Shown here piece by piece: positions 54,782-64,000 of a DNA stretch of 64,000 nucleotides. The notes beneath the pieces are model-generated. The model was given only the letters and a program-made list of their open reading frames with translations, searched no databases and had not been told where the DNA came from. The position numbers and the translations under genes were made by a program. The DNA lies in contig NZ_CP071051.1 of NCBI RefSeq assembly GCF_017161405.1, positions 1,736,001 to 1,800,000 on the forward strand, given 5' to 3'. Position 1 is the stretch's first letter; every line of letters begins with the position of its first letter. The stretch is from Leucobacter sp. CX169 (lineage in GTDB: Bacteria; Actinomycetota; Actinomycetes; Actinomycetales; Microbacteriaceae).

Positions 54782-55100
54782 GTACCTGATCGCCGCGATC
54801 GTCATCTCGGGGCTCATCACATTCGCCCTCCGCGCGATCCCGTTCGCCATCCTGAAGCCGCTGCGCAAGTCGCGCTTCATCACCCGCATGGGTCGATGGA
54901 TGCCGGCGGGAATCCTCGTGATTCTCGCGATCATCACGCTGCAGGGGGTACTCGTCGAGCGCCCCGGCACGTGGTGGGCCGTCCCGGTCGCGGCAGCTGT
55001 CACGGTGGCAGTGCACCTCGCGACGCGTCGCCGCACGGTACTCAGCGTCGGCGCCGGCACCGCCTGCTACGTCGCGCTGATCGCGTTCTTTCCGGCCTAG
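54768..55100 (+). CDS. azlD: AzlD-type branched-chain amino acid exporter, small subunit
   Basis: A 110-residue protein with four membrane helices and the motif ITFALRAIPFAILKPLRKSRF...MPAGILVILAI. It overlaps azlC by 14 nt and pairs with it as AzlCD (BrnFE type). Confidence 0.9.
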   Translation: MPSTEYLIAAIVISGLITFALRAIPFAILKPLRKSRFITRMGRWMPAGILVILAIITLQGVLVERPGTWWAVPVAAAVTVAVHLATRRRTVLSVGAGTACYVALIAFFPA

Positions 55101-55116
55101 CCGGGGCGGATTCCGC

Positions 55117-56019
55117 TTAGCTTTGGTCGGGAGCGCGCAGGCTCACCGTCATCGAGTCCACCCGATCGGCGATCAGCGCGCTCTCAGCCCAGCGCTGCTG
55201 CATCCGCGCCAGCAGCGCGTCGAGCGCGGCCCGATCGAGGCCCGGGGCAAGCGTCAGCACCACTCGGGTCTCGGGAGCAATCAGGCGGGCCAATGGGTCG
55301 CCCGGTTCGAGCGTGATGCCGAGCACGTCCGGTTCCGCGGCGATGCTCAGCGCGAACGCGGCTACGACCTCGGGCTCGGCCCAGCCCGGGAGCACCCGCT
55401 GGCCGAGCGCGAACGCCTCGAGCGCGGTGCGGCGAACGCCGTACTCGCGCTCGGGCGTCGCCGCGTCAATCATGATCAGGTCGGTGTGCTCCTGCGCCGC
55501 GGCGAGGGCCGCCTGCGCTCCCGGAACCGGAATCGGCCGGGCCTCAGGGTGCCACCGCCGCATCGTCTCGACGGAGCTGAAGATCGGCAGCACTCGGCGC
55601 CCGTCGGGTGCCGCCACCGTCACAATCGAGAGCTCCTGGGTTTTCTCGACGATGCGCCCCTCGGGGGTCTCGCCGAGTTCGCCCGCCTCCGCAATCAGCG
55701 CAACGAGAAAGCGCTCGGCACCAAAAGCCGCGACCGCGTCAGCGTGCGCCTCGGCGAGCTCGCGAAGCGCCGCCGGGTCGCCCCCGGCGCTTCGCTCGCC
55801 CACTTCACGCACCCGAGCCACCGCTGCCGCCACCGCGACCGGAGTCGTGCCGTCGTCACCGGCGAACGCGGTGCCGTGGTGGTCGAACGTTCGGCCTTCC
55901 CACGGGAATCCCGCGGAATCGACGTCGCCGCCGGGCACCAACCCTGCGGGCAGGGCGGGGCCGGGTGCAGGCTTTTGCCCGTCCGGCCATCCCTCGGAGG
56001 GAAGCTGCTTGGCGGCCAT
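55117..56019 (-). CDS. SseB-family protein
   Basis: A 300-residue protein with an SseB N-terminal domain (about 95-205): RFLVALIAEAGELG, LPIFSSVETMRRWHPEARPIPVPG and LIMIDAATPE. The C-terminal domain (about 210-300) includes VLTLAPGLDRAALDALLARMQ. The N-terminal 60 residues are Gly/Pro-rich. Function unknown. It lies 8 nt after priA, a position kept in actinobacterial his clusters. Confidence 0.85.
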   Translation of the reverse strand: MAAKQLPSEGWPDGQKPAPGPALPAGLVPGGDVDSAGFPWEGRTFDHHGTAFAGDDGTTPVAVAAAVARVREVGERSAGGDPAALRELAEAHADAVAAFGAERFLVALIAEAGELGETPEGRIVEKTQELSIVTVAAPDGRRVLPIFSSVETMRRWHPEARPIPVPGAQAALAAAQEHTDLIMIDAATPEREYGVRRTALEAFALGQRVLPGWAEPEVVAAFALSIAAEPDVLGITLEPGDPLARLIAPETRVVLTLAPGLDRAALDALLARMQQRWAESALIADRVDSMTVSLRAPDQS

Positions 56020-56027
56020 AGCCTCTG

Positions 56028-56774
56028 CTAGTCCCCGGCGACGTCGAGTGCGGCAGCGAGCGTGAAGGCCCCTGCGTACAGCGCCTTGCCGACGATCGCG
56101 CCCTCAAGGCCGAGCGGCACGAGCTGGCGCAGTGCGGCGAGGTCGTCCAGGCTCGAGACGCCGCCCGAGGCGACGACCGGGCGGTGCGTGCGCTCGAGGA
56201 CCTGCGTGAGCAACTCGAGGTTCGGGCCGCGGAGGGTGCCGTCCTTCGTCACGTCGGTCACGACGTACCGTGCACAACCGACCTTCTCGAGGCGCTCCAT
56301 GACGTCCCAGATGTTGCCGCCGTCCTCGGTCCAGCCGCGTGCCGCCAGCGTCTCGCCGCGCACGTCGAGGCCGACCGCGATGCGCTCGCCGTACCGGGCG
56401 ATCACCGAGCGGGTCCACTCAGGGTTTTCGAGGGCAGCGGTGCCCAGGTTGATGCGCTTGGCGCCGAGGCCGAGCGCTGCTTCGAGGCTCGCGTCATCGC
56501 GAATGCCTCCCGAGAGCTCAATGTTGACGCCCTTCGACTGACGAATGACCTTCCGCAGGATCGCGGCGTTGTTGCCGCGTCCGAATGCCGCGTCGAGGTC
56601 GACGAGGTGCACCCATTCGGCACCCTGCTCGATCCAGTCGAGAGCGGCGTCAACCGGGTTGCCGTAGTTGGTCTCGGTTCCGGCCTCGCCCTGGGTGAGG
56701 CGCACTGCCTTCCCATCCGCGACGTCGACCGCGGGCAGCAGCTCCAGCTTGGGGCGCTTGTTGAACTCGCTCAT
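56028..56774 (-). CDS. priA: Bifunctional HisA/TrpF isomerase PriA
   Basis: A 248-residue TIM barrel. In actinobacteria this enzyme isomerises both ProFAR (histidine) and PRA (tryptophan). The catalytic Asp residues are in [15 protein letters not shown] and [16 protein letters not shown], and the phosphate sites are SGGIRDD and [14 protein letters not shown] 56774 follows AAGGA at 3 nt; a longer frame reaching 56963 would overlap hisH. No trpF is present in this window. Confidence 0.94.
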   Translation of the reverse strand: MSEFNKRPKLELLPAVDVADGKAVRLTQGEAGTETNYGNPVDAALDWIEQGAEWVHLVDLDAAFGRGNNAAILRKVIRQSKGVNIELSGGIRDDASLEAALGLGAKRINLGTAALENPEWTRSVIARYGERIAVGLDVRGETLAARGWTEDGGNIWDVMERLEKVGCARYVVTDVTKDGTLRGPNLELLTQVLERTHRPVVASGGVSSLDDLAALRQLVPLGLEGAIVGKALYAGAFTLAAALDVAGD

Positions 56775-56844
56775 CGTTCCTTCTTGTTTGCAACGTGGAG
56801 GTCCGGGCCAATGGCCTCGCGGCCGCACGGAACAAGACACCAGC

Positions 56845-57477
56845 CTAGCCCAGGCTGCGGACCCAATTCTCAAGCAGCCGGATCCCGGGCTCACCCGACT
56901 TCTCGGGGTGGAACTGGGTCGCCGACAACGGGCCATCCTCGACGGCGGCGATGAACCGTTCACCGTGCTCGGCCCAGCTCACGCGGGCCGTCTCGGGTGC
57001 GCCCGCGGCGGTGTCCCATTCGGTCGCCGCGTTCGAGTGTACGAAGTAGAAACGTTCGTTCTCGATGCCGTCGAAGAGCACCGATCCTGCCGCCACCTCG
57101 ACCGTGTTCCAGCCCATGTGCGGCAGCACCGGCGCCTCGAGCTCACGAACGGTGCCCGCCCAGCGAGCGAGGCCTGCGGTCTCAGCGCCGCGCTCGATGC
57201 CGCGGGAGAACAGAATCTGCTCGCCGACGCAGATGCCGAGCACCGGGCTGCCGGCGTCGAGCCGCCGCGCGATGATGGCGTCACCGGTCACGCTCTCGAG
57301 CTGCCGCATGACGGCGTCAAACGCACCGACGCCGGGAACCAACAGCCCGTCGGCCTCGGCGATCTCGAGGGGGTCCCGGGTCAGGCTGACCTCGGCGCCG
57401 GCGCGCACCAGCGCTTTCACCGCAGAGTGCACATTGCCGGAACCGTACTCGAGGACGGCGACGCGCGGCAGGCTCAC
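56845..57477 (-). CDS. hisH: Imidazole glycerol phosphate synthase glutaminase subunit
   Basis: A 210-residue class I glutamine amidotransferase. The catalytic Cys is in [13 protein letters not shown] and the His-Glu pair in [13 protein letters not shown]. It supplies ammonia to HisF, which is not in this window. GTG 57477 overlaps the hisB stop. Confidence 0.95.
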   Translation of the reverse strand: MSLPRVAVLEYGSGNVHSAVKALVRAGAEVSLTRDPLEIAEADGLLVPGVGAFDAVMRQLESVTGDAIIARRLDAGSPVLGICVGEQILFSRGIERGAETAGLARWAGTVRELEAPVLPHMGWNTVEVAAGSVLFDGIENERFYFVHSNAATEWDTAAGAPETARVSWAEHGERFIAAVEDGPLSATQFHPEKSGEPGIRLLENWVRSLG

Positions 57478-58082
57478 AGTGCGCCCTTGGTGGAGGGCAC
57501 CCCCGCGACCCGCGGATCCAGTTCCTTTGCCTGTCGGAAAGCGCGCGCGAACGCCTTGAACTCCGCCTCGGCGATGTGGTGCGGGTCGCGACCCTCGACG
57601 AGACGGACGTGCACCGTCAGGCGCGCGTTCAGCGTGATGGCTTCGAAGAAGTGACGCACCATTGAACCGGTGAAGTGACCGCCGATGAGGTGGAACTCGA
57701 AGCCGGCGGGCTCGCCGCTGTGCACGAGGTAGGGGCGCCCCGAGATGTCGACGACCGCCTGCGCGAGCGCCTCATCGAGCGGCACGAGGGCATCGCCGTA
57801 CCGCGAGATCCCGCTCTTATCGCCGAGCGCCTCGAGCAGGGCCTGGCCGAGCAGGATCCCGGTGTCCTCGACGGTGTGGTGCACGTCGATGTGGATGTCA
57901 CCCTTCGCGCGCACCGTGAGGTCGGTGAGCGAGTGGCGGGCGAACGCCGTCAGCATGTGATCGAAGAACGGCACGCCGGTCTCGATATCCGACTCGCCCG
58001 TGCCATCGAGGTTCACGGAAACGGTGATCTGGGACTCGCTCGTCGCACGCTCAAGCGTTGCGGTGCGGGGGGCTGCGCTCAT
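57474..58082 (-). CDS. hisB: Imidazoleglycerol-phosphate dehydratase
   Basis: A 202-residue manganese enzyme with [31 protein letters not shown] and [19 protein letters not shown] 58082 is chosen because TAGGAT ends 7 nt before it; ATG 58091 is the alternative. It is followed by hisH (4-nt overlap). Confidence 0.95.
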   Translation of the reverse strand: MSAAPRTATLERATSESQITVSVNLDGTGESDIETGVPFFDHMLTAFARHSLTDLTVRAKGDIHIDVHHTVEDTGILLGQALLEALGDKSGISRYGDALVPLDEALAQAVVDISGRPYLVHSGEPAGFEFHLIGGHFTGSMVRHFFEAITLNARLTVHVRLVEGRDPHHIAEAEFKAFARAFRQAKELDPRVAGVPSTKGAL

Positions 58083-58089
58083 GTGCACC

Positions 58090-58095
58090 ATCCTA
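58090..58095 (-). promoter_or_regulatory. -10 element of hisB (leaderless type)
   Basis: TAGGAT on the minus strand, 7 nt before ATG 58082. It implies hisBH-priA can be transcribed separately from hisC. Confidence 0.45.
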
Positions 58096-58113
58096 GCCAG
58101 AACGCCGGTCGCC

Positions 58114-59196
58114 CTAGCGGTCGTTCGGCGCCAGTTCGGTGAGCGCCGCGATCAGCGTCGTCGTCTCGGCTTCGGTTCCCGCCGTCATCCGCAGGTGGCC
58201 CTCGATCGAGAGATCGCGAATCAGGATGCCGCGTTCGCGAAGCGCGGTGAACGTCGCCGCCGGGTCAGCGAAGCCGCCGACGAGCAGGAAGTTCGCACCC
58301 GAGTCGTGGACGCGATAGCCGAGTTCCAGGAGCGCGACGGCGAGGCGGTCGCGCTGCACGCGAATGTCGGCCACCGTCGCGAGCATGGGGCCCGCGTGCC
58401 GGACGGCGGTGGTGGCCGCCGCCTGGGTGAGCGCGGACAGGTGGTAGGGCAGGCGCACCAGGCGGAGGGCGTCGACCACGGCGGCGTCCGCGGCGAGATA
58501 GCCGAGCCGCACGCCGGCGAAGGCGAACGCCTTGCTCATCGTGCGCGAGACCAGCAGGCGGGGGCGTCCGGGCAGCAGGGCGATCGCGCTCGGGTTCTCC
58601 GCGTCGAACTCGGCATACGCCTCGTCGACGATCAGGATCCCATCGGTGGCGTCGTACGCCGCCGTAATGACGTCGGCCGTCGTCGTCGTGCCGGTCGGGT
58701 TGTTCGGCGTGCAGATGATCGTGATCGAAGGAGCGTGCTCGCGAATCGCCGCCTCGACGAACTCGGCGTCGAGCGCGTAGCCCTCGGGCCGCTCGATGCC
58801 GATCCATTCGGTGTCGGTTCCCGCGGCGAGCAAGGGGTACATCGAGTAGGTCGGGGTGAAGCTCAGGAGCGAACGACCCGGGCCACCGAACGCCTGCAGC
58901 ACCTGCTGCAGCACCTCGTTCGACCCGTTGGCGGCCCACAGCTGCGCTGCGGTCAGGCCGTGACCGAGATAGCCGGCGAGTCCCTCGCGCAGCTCGGTCG
59001 CCTCGCGATCGGGGTATCGGTTCACCCCGCGCACCGCCTCGACCAAGGCGGCTGCAATGTCCGCCACGACCCCTTCGGGCAGCGGATGGGTGTTCTCGTT
59101 GACGTTCAGGCTCACGGGCACGGCATCTTGCGGTGCCCCATAGGGGCGCTTGCCCACCAGGTTGTCGCGGAGGGGAAGATCACTCAGGCTGGTCAC
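58114..59196 (-). CDS. hisC: Histidinol-phosphate aminotransferase
   Basis: A 360-residue PLP enzyme with the actinobacterial start [48 protein letters not shown] and the Lys motif [20 protein letters not shown] 59196 has TAGACT 6 nt upstream. It is first in hisC-hisB-hisH-priA. Confidence 0.95.
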   Translation of the reverse strand: MTSLSDLPLRDNLVGKRPYGAPQDAVPVSLNVNENTHPLPEGVVADIAAALVEAVRGVNRYPDREATELREGLAGYLGHGLTAAQLWAANGSNEVLQQVLQAFGGPGRSLLSFTPTYSMYPLLAAGTDTEWIGIERPEGYALDAEFVEAAIREHAPSITIICTPNNPTGTTTTADVITAAYDATDGILIVDEAYAEFDAENPSAIALLPGRPRLLVSRTMSKAFAFAGVRLGYLAADAAVVDALRLVRLPYHLSALTQAAATTAVRHAGPMLATVADIRVQRDRLAVALLELGYRVHDSGANFLLVGGFADPAATFTALRERGILIRDLSIEGHLRMTAGTEAETTTLIAALTELAPNDR

Positions 59197-59200
59197 CCAG

Positions 59201-59605
59201 CTAGTCTACGAGACCCGACCCCTTGACAACGCTCGGGTTGTCGGAGAACCGCAGCGGTACGGCCAGGGTCTGCCCGACCTCAACGTCGGAGCCCCCCAGC
59301 TGGTTCAGGCGCACGATCTCAGAGATCAGGTCGCGCGGATCGGCCTTCGGATCGAGCCCGCTCGAAATCTGCCAGAGCGAGTCGCCCGGCTGAACGACAA
59401 GGTAGCCGAACTCCTGCTGGCTCGACTCGCTCGACGCCTGGGCCTGAGCTGCGCCGAAGACCGCGCCGAACACGACGACGCCGAGGACGAGCAGAGATAC
59501 GAACGCCGCAAGCACGATGCGCCCGCGGCGGGTAATCCGCAGCCGGGTGCGGGCGGTAGCTGATGACGCCGACATGCCCGACACGGGCAGTGAGATGACA
59601 GACAT
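59201..59605 (-). CDS. LysM-domain membrane protein divergent from lexA (SOS-type)
   Basis: A 134-residue protein. A basic cytoplasmic N-terminus is followed by one membrane helix (about residues 30-53) and a LysM domain (about 70-125, YLVVQPGDSLWQISSG...VVRLNQL-type ending VGQTLAVPL). ATG 59605 is 4 nt after GGAGG. The same gene pair (lexA with a divergent LysM cell-division inhibitor or wall hydrolase) occurs in mycobacteria (Rv2719c) and corynebacteria (DivS). It likely delays division during SOS. LexA boxes lie upstream. Confidence 0.87.
   Translation of the reverse strand: MSVISLPVSGMSASSATARTRLRITRRGRIVLAAFVSLLVLGVVVFGAVFGAAQAQASSESSQQEFGYLVVQPGDSLWQISSGLDPKADPRDLISEIVRLNQLGGSDVEVGQTLAVPLRFSDNPSVVKGSGLVD
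59203..59208 (-). promoter_or_regulatory. -10 element of hisC (leaderless type)
   Basis: TAGACT on the minus strand, 6 nt before GTG 59196, inside the last codons of the LysM gene. Confidence 0.5.
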
Positions 59606-59653
59606 TGTTCCTCCTCGATCAGTACGTTCGAGACGCTCCACACCAGTTCGATG

Positions 59654-59692
59654 CGAACATTTGTTTCGAATGTATCTTCGAACAAACGATTC
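59654..59692. promoter_or_regulatory. Two imperfect LexA boxes near the LysM gene
   Basis: CGAACATTTGTTTC (59654-59667) and CGAACAAACGATTC (59679-59692) each match CGAAC-N4-GTTYC with one mismatch. They lie 49-87 bp upstream of the LysM start. Confidence 0.5.
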
Positions 59693-59739
59693 CGCAAGCT
59701 CAAATTCGAACATCGTGACGATATATTCCTTGCGACACT

Positions 59740-59753
59740 CGAACAGATGTTTG
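59740..59753. promoter_or_regulatory. lexA: LexA box (SOS operator) in the lexA promoter region
   Basis: CGAACAGATGTTTG fully matches the Gram-positive consensus CGAACRNRYGTTYG. It partly overlaps TTGTTT (59751-59756), a possible -35, which is 18 nt before TAGTGT (59775-59780), a possible lexA -10. Confidence 0.7.
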
Positions 59754-59857
59754 TTTTCGCTCGAACATTGGGGCTAGTGTTTCGAACACGAGCTCACTGA
59801 ACCACGGACCACCGACATTGACGTTTGCGCGGTGGTTCCGCCCGAAAGGACTGCACT

Positions 59858-60529
59858 ATGGCCAGCTCCTCCACCCGGTCGAATGGCCGCGGTAAGCCGC
59901 TTTCCGAGAAGCAGCGGGCGATTCTCGAGTTCATCTCGCGCTCGGTCGAGAGCCGCGGCTATCCGCCGAGCATGCGCGAGATCGGCGACGCGGTCGGCCT
60001 CGCGTCACTGTCGAGCGTGACCCACCAGCTCGGCAACCTTGAGCTCGGCGGCTACATTCGCCGCGACCCAAACCGACCGCGCGCGCTCGAGGTGCTGGTC
60101 GAACTCGCCGAAAGCCGCAGCGCCCGCGAGGCCGAGAACGGCCCCGAGACCGGTGAAGCTCGCCTGGTTCCCCTCGTCGGCAGAATCGCCGCCGGCATTC
60201 CGATCACGGCCGAGCAGCAGGTCGAGGAGCTCGTGCCGCTCCCCCGCCAAATCGTCGGCGGCGGTCAGCTCTTCATGCTCCGCGTCGTCGGAGACTCGAT
60301 GATCGATGCGGCGATCTGCGACGGCGACTACGTGGTGATCCGCCAGCAGAACACCGCCGAAAACGGCGACATCGTCGCCGCGATGCTCGACGAGGAAGCC
60401 ACCGTCAAGGTCTTCCGGCAGCGCGACGGCCACACCTGGCTGCTCCCGCGCAACAGCGCGTTCGAACCCATCCTGGGCGACCACGCCGACATTCTCGGCA
60501 AGGTCGTAGCGGTCTTCCGCTCGGTCTAG
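59858..60529 (+). CDS. lexA: LexA repressor
   Basis: A 223-residue SOS repressor. The N-terminal wHTH (about 15-80) includes [26 protein letters not shown]. The self-cleavage Ala-Gly lies in GRIAAGIPI. The catalytic Ser is in VVGDSMIDA and the Lys in [11 protein letters not shown] 59858 is preceded by AAAGGA at 7 nt. It probably represses itself and the divergent LysM gene. Confidence 0.97.
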   Translation: MASSSTRSNGRGKPLSEKQRAILEFISRSVESRGYPPSMREIGDAVGLASLSSVTHQLGNLELGGYIRRDPNRPRALEVLVELAESRSAREAENGPETGEARLVPLVGRIAAGIPITAEQQVEELVPLPRQIVGGGQLFMLRVVGDSMIDAAICDGDYVVIRQQNTAENGDIVAAMLDEEATVKVFRQRDGHTWLLPRNSAFEPILGDHADILGKVVAVFRSV

Positions 60530-61428
60530 GCCCGCACCGGGTCAGGGGTCAGCAGCCCGAGCTCTCGCAGCACCGCGAGCACCTGCTCGTGCCGGTTGAA
60601 GGTGTACAGGTGGATCGAGGGAGCGCCGCCCGCCAAAAGCTCGCGGGAAAGAGCGAGCGTGAACTCGACCCCGAGCTCGGGGGCGTACCCGCCCGCCACT
60701 TCCAGCGCACGCTCGAGCGTTGCCGGCGCCGGTCGTCCGGCGAGCTGAGCCACGCGACGCAGCTGCGCCGACGTCGACACCGGCATCAGCCCCGGCAGCA
60801 CCGGGATCGTTAGCCCGGCCGCGCGCGCCTCGTCGACGAAGCCCAGGTATTCCTCCGCATGGAAGAACAGCTGCGTGATCGCGAGCGACGCACCCGCCTC
60901 CTGCTTCGCGACGAGCCAGTCGAGGTCGGCCGAACGCGACCGCGTCGACGGGTGCCCGTTGGGGTACGCCGCCACGGCGGTGCGCCCCACGCTCGTAAAC
61001 GCCGGGCGTTCGGAACGCACCTGCGTGACAAGGGCGGTGAGCTCGGCCGCCGAGATTGCGGAGGCAACGTCCGCCTCGCTCTGGCCCGCCGGCGGGTCGC
61101 CCCGCAGCGCCAAGAAGTCGTGAATGCCCGAGTCCATGAAAGCGTTGATCTGACGCCGTAGCTCGTCCCGGTCGTCCCCCACGGTCGTGAGGTGCGCGAG
61201 CGGCAACGCGTCGGTGTGCCGGCGCAGGTACTGCAACAGCTCCAGTGTGGCGTCTCGGTTCGTCCCGTTCGCGCCGTACGTCACCGAGATGAAGTCGGGC
61301 TCGGCCGCCGAGAGGTGCTGCACCGCGTGGCCGAGCGCGAGCGCCGCCGACGGCGTGCGGGCGGGAAACACCTCGAACGAGAATCGGGCGAGGGTCGGGC
61401 GGGATCCGGTGAGCAGCAGGGCGTTCAC
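60526..61428 (-). CDS. metF: Methylenetetrahydrofolate reductase
   Basis: A 300-residue FAD TIM-barrel enzyme with [55 protein letters not shown] and [10 protein letters not shown]. It makes 5-methyl-THF for methionine synthesis. Its start overlaps the stop of the MetE-like gene by 4 nt. Its stop shares a CTAG with the convergent lexA stop. Confidence 0.95.
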   Translation of the reverse strand: MNALLLTGSRPTLARFSFEVFPARTPSAALALGHAVQHLSAAEPDFISVTYGANGTNRDATLELLQYLRRHTDALPLAHLTTVGDDRDELRRQINAFMDSGIHDFLALRGDPPAGQSEADVASAISAAELTALVTQVRSERPAFTSVGRTAVAAYPNGHPSTRSRSADLDWLVAKQEAGASLAITQLFFHAEEYLGFVDEARAAGLTIPVLPGLMPVSTSAQLRRVAQLAGRPAPATLERALEVAGGYAPELGVEFTLALSRELLAGGAPSIHLYTFNRHEQVLAVLRELGLLTPDPVRA

Positions 61429-62558
61429 GAGGCAACCCCCGCGAGCTCGGCGCGTGCCAGCTCGGTGCCCCGAACGCGGGTCGCGATCTTCGCGAACGCC
61501 ACCTCACGCGCAAAATCCGCCGAGCCATGACGCGGCTTGTCGTCGATGACGTACGGCGAGAAGCCGCAGTCGTCGGTTGAGCCGAGCCGCTCGGGCGGGA
61601 CGAACCGGGCCGCCCGCACCAGTTGGTCGCGCACCTCCTCAGCCGTCTCGAGCCTCGGTGTGAGCGGGTTTGTGACGCCCAAGCGCACGTGCGGGGCCCG
61701 TTCACCCAGGCGAGTGATCTCGCGCCCCACGAGCGCGGCAACGCGATCGGGGTCGCGCTCGCTCGCCGCCTGCACGAGGAAGTACCCGGCCTCGATCTGG
61801 AACAGCTCCGGGATCAGTTCCGCGTAGTCCACCTCGGCGCTGTGCGCCGAGTCCCGGTCGCTTCCGGGACAGGTGTGGACGCCGATCCTGGCGCGATCCT
61901 CGGCCGAGAACCGGTCGAGCACGCGGTTGATCAGCTCGATGAACCCACCGAGGCGCTCGCGGCCCGCCCACGGCTGCCGGGCGTCACGGCTCAGCGCAAG
62001 CCGGCCCTCGGTGAAGTCGATCGACACCCGGGTCGCGCCCGCAGCGAAGGCCCCGCCGATGTCGTCCGCGCACGCGTCGACCAGGTCGTCGTGGAACCGC
62101 TCGCGCGGGTAGTCCGGCAGCGCTCCTTCGAAGGGGTACATGAGCGACAGCATCGCGGGCGAGACGACCGCCTGCTTGAGCGGCAGATCGGTGTGCTGCC
62201 GGGCCAGGGTCAGGTCGTCCGCGGCCCATGCCCGGTACCGAAATGGCCCGGACGTCAGCCGAGGAAGCACGCGGTGATGCCCGTCCGCGAAGACCGCGAA
62301 CACGTTCGCCGCGGCCTCCGCAGCGTCGTTGGCCCCTGAACCGCCGAGCGGATAGCTCGCGAAACTCTGCCGACGCTGCTCGCCGTCAGTGATGAGCGGC
62401 GACCCCGTCTCAGCAAAGCGGGCCAGCGTATCGGCGACGGCGTGATCCTGCTCGACTTGCAGCAGCGCAGGATCGGCGAGGCCCGCCTCAACGTCCAGCA
62501 CCGTCCGCTGTAGACGCGACGGGCGCGGGATTGAGCCGACCGGTTCAGTGGGCAACAC
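61425..62558 (-). CDS. Short MetE-like (catalytic-domain only) methyltransferase
   Basis: A 377-residue protein of the cobalamin-independent methionine synthase superfamily that lacks the N-terminal barrel. It has PLITDGEQRRQSFASYP, VSIDFTEGRLAL, GVHTCPGSDRDSAH (zinc His/Cys) and GSTDDCGFSPY (zinc Cys). It may be a core-MetE or a related zinc methyltransferase. GTG 62558 follows AGGAG by 9 nt and is 12 nt past the metE stop. It lies between metE and metF, so a folate or methionine role is likely. Confidence 0.85.
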   Translation of the reverse strand: MLPTEPVGSIPRPSRLQRTVLDVEAGLADPALLQVEQDHAVADTLARFAETGSPLITDGEQRRQSFASYPLGGSGANDAAEAAANVFAVFADGHHRVLPRLTSGPFRYRAWAADDLTLARQHTDLPLKQAVVSPAMLSLMYPFEGALPDYPRERFHDDLVDACADDIGGAFAAGATRVSIDFTEGRLALSRDARQPWAGRERLGGFIELINRVLDRFSAEDRARIGVHTCPGSDRDSAHSAEVDYAELIPELFQIEAGYFLVQAASERDPDRVAALVGREITRLGERAPHVRLGVTNPLTPRLETAEEVRDQLVRAARFVPPERLGSTDDCGFSPYVIDDKPRHGSADFAREVAFAKIATRVRGTELARAELAGVAS

Positions 62559-62570
62559 GACGGTGATCTC

Positions 62571-64000
62571 CTAGGCGCCGCGCACGGCGTGGGCCGCGCG
62601 CACGAGGTTGGTCAGGCTCTCGACGGTCTCGGCATAGCCGCGGGTCTTCAAGCCGCAATCGGGGTTCACCCAGAGCTGCTGACCGGGGACGTGCGCCGTG
62701 GCGATGCCGAGCAATTCGGTGAGCTCCTCGACGCTGGGCACGCGGGGAGAATGGATGTCGTAGACCCCCGGGCCGATCCCGCGTGAGAAACCCGTGCGAC
62801 CGATCGGCTCGACGACGTCCATGCGGCTGCGCGCGGCCTCGATGCTCGTGACGTCGGCGTCAAGGCCGTCGACCGCGTCGATGATCTCACCGAACTCCGA
62901 GTAACAGAGGTGCGTGTGGATCTGCACTCCCGCGGCCGCCGAACCCGTGGCGAGACGGAAGGCGCCCACCGACCAATCGAGATACGCGGCCTGACGGTCG
63001 GCATCGAGAGGCAGGAGTTCGCGCAGCGCCGGCTCGTCCACCTGGACAATGCCGGTGCCGGCCGCCGCCAGGTCGTCGATCTCGTCGCGCAGGGCGAGCG
63101 CGACCTGGGACGCCGTCTCACCGAGCGGCTGGTCGTCGCGAACGAAGGACCAGGCCAGGATCGTGACGGGACCCGTCAGCATGCCCTTCACCGGCTTCTC
63201 AGTGAGGGACTGGGCGTAGCTCGTCCATGCCACCGTGATCGGCGCGGGGCGCGACACATCGCCCCACAGGATCGAGGGCCGCGTCGCGCGTGTGCCATAT
63301 GACTGCACCCAGCCGTGCTCGGTGACCGCGAAGCCGTCGAGGTGCTCGGCGAAGTACTGCACCATGTCGTTGCGCTCGGCCTCGCCGTGCACGAGGACAT
63401 CGAGACCGATCTCCTCCTGCAGGCGGATGACGCGTGCGATCTCCTCGCGGAGGAAGCCGTCGTAGGCCACCTGGTCGATTTCGCCGCGGGTGAAGGCCGC
63501 ACGTGCGGTGCGAATCTCGGTGGTCTGCGGGAACGACCCGATGGTCGTCGTGGCGAGCTGGGGGATGCCGAGCGCCGCCTGCGCAGCGTGGCGATCGGCG
63601 TTCGCGGCGCGGTTGCGATCGGCCAAGCCGACTGCCGCCGCGCGGGCGCGCACGCCGCCGTCGCGCACCCCTGGGGCCGCGGCCCGGTCGGCCAGTGCCG
63701 CGTCGGTGTCGGCAAGCTCGACCTCGATGGCGTCACCGCCCTCGGCGAGTCCCTTGGCCAGGATCACGACCTGCTCGACCTTCTGGTCGGCGAACGCGAG
63801 CCAGGACGCGAGGCGGACGTCAAGCTTTGACTCCTCGTCAACGTCGTGCGGGACGTGTTGCAGGCTGACGGCGGTACCCGCGACGACCGCGATACCCGCA
63901 TCCGCAAGCCGGGTCAGGGTGGCGAACGCCGCGCGCGAGTCGGTGCGCCAGACGTTTCGACCGTCGACCACGCCGGCGACGAGCTGAGTGCCCGCGAAGG
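62571..64000 (-). CDS. metE: Cobalamin-independent methionine synthase, C-terminal part (cut by window edge)
   Basis: Visible are about 475 C-terminal residues of a protein that is usually near 760. They include [63 protein letters not shown] and the zinc ligands in [10 protein letters not shown] and [12 protein letters not shown]. It methylates homocysteine with 5-methyl-THF-triglutamate. The frame is open to base 64000. It precedes the short MetE-like gene and metF. Any upstream riboswitch would be outside. Confidence 0.95.
   Translation of the reverse strand, partial: FAGTQLVAGVVDGRNVWRTDSRAAFATLTRLADAGIAVVAGTAVSLQHVPHDVDEESKLDVRLASWLAFADQKVEQVVILAKGLAEGGDAIEVELADTDAALADRAAAPGVRDGGVRARAAAVGLADRNRAANADRHAAQAALGIPQLATTTIGSFPQTTEIRTARAAFTRGEIDQVAYDGFLREEIARVIRLQEEIGLDVLVHGEAERNDMVQYFAEHLDGFAVTEHGWVQSYGTRATRPSILWGDVSRPAPITVAWTSYAQSLTEKPVKGMLTGPVTILAWSFVRDDQPLGETASQVALALRDEIDDLAAAGTGIVQVDEPALRELLPLDADRQAAYLDWSVGAFRLATGSAAAGVQIHTHLCYSEFGEIIDAVDGLDADVTSIEAARSRMDVVEPIGRTGFSRGIGPGVYDIHSPRVPSVEELTELLGIATAHVPGQQLWVNPDCGLKTRGYAETVESLTNLVRAAHAVRGA

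Overview
This 64 kb window is a piece of a high-GC actinobacterial chromosome. It most likely comes from a member of the Microbacteriaceae (Leucobacter or a close relative). The evidence is frequent GTG starts, Lsr2, the bifunctional isomerase PriA, a DUF3117 mini-gene, a DUF222/13E12-type HNH protein, LexA paired with a divergent LysM protein, the succinylase branch of lysine/DAP synthesis, and a type IV pilus locus without a secretin. I see no rRNA, tRNA, insertion sequence, prophage or CRISPR array. Genus and family are inferred from gene content only.

Layout. (1) 1-7658: a catabolic island with a semialdehyde dehydrogenase, class III aminotransferase, tartrate/D-malate-type dehydrogenase, tripartite TRAP carboxylate transporter, short-chain dehydrogenase and a GntR/FCD regulator. 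All three promoter regions carry a related TTGT-N3-ACAA palindrome, so the island looks like one regulon. (2) 7670-16649: pentapeptide protein, PHP phosphoesterase, membrane EEP phosphatase, aminopeptidase P, Lsr2, then an MgtE-like/DUF1003/Mrp/aspartate dehydrogenase operon. (3) 16760-27016: HNH protein, PAS-GGDEF-EAL protein, TatB, O-methyltransferase, DUF3117, DapE/DapD, citrate synthase, DapC and ferredoxin. Much of this keeps the order I recall for the Rv1177-Rv1232c region of Mycobacterium tuberculosis. (4) 27128-37664: a complete type IV pilus operon (pilB-T-C-A-V-W-X-D-M-N-O). (5) 37711-44129: argCJBD, a VOC protein and an NmrA-like protein. (6) 44149-47738: pheST. (7) 47828-51139: a probable copper-handling cluster (membrane protein, CopC, PCuAC lipoprotein, Tat-exported DyP peroxidase). 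(8) 51136-55100: an rRNA methyltransferase, infC-rpmI-rplT, DUF1844 and the AzlCD exporter. (9) 55117-59196: an SseB-like gene and hisC-hisB-hisH-priA. (10) 59201-64000: the LysM/lexA SOS pair and metF with two methionine synthase genes.

Two patterns run across the window. First, at least eleven genes have a TANNNT -10 hexamer only 6-9 nt before the start codon and no ribosome binding site, which is the signature of leaderless transcription. This pattern settles several start codons. Second, several stable hairpins lie inside operons (after dctP and after pilA), where they probably set the expression of the first gene above that of the next. The strongest candidates for new biology are the operator-linked catabolic island, the pilus locus with an unusual beta-repeat PilX-like minor pilin, and a few unexplained palindromes.
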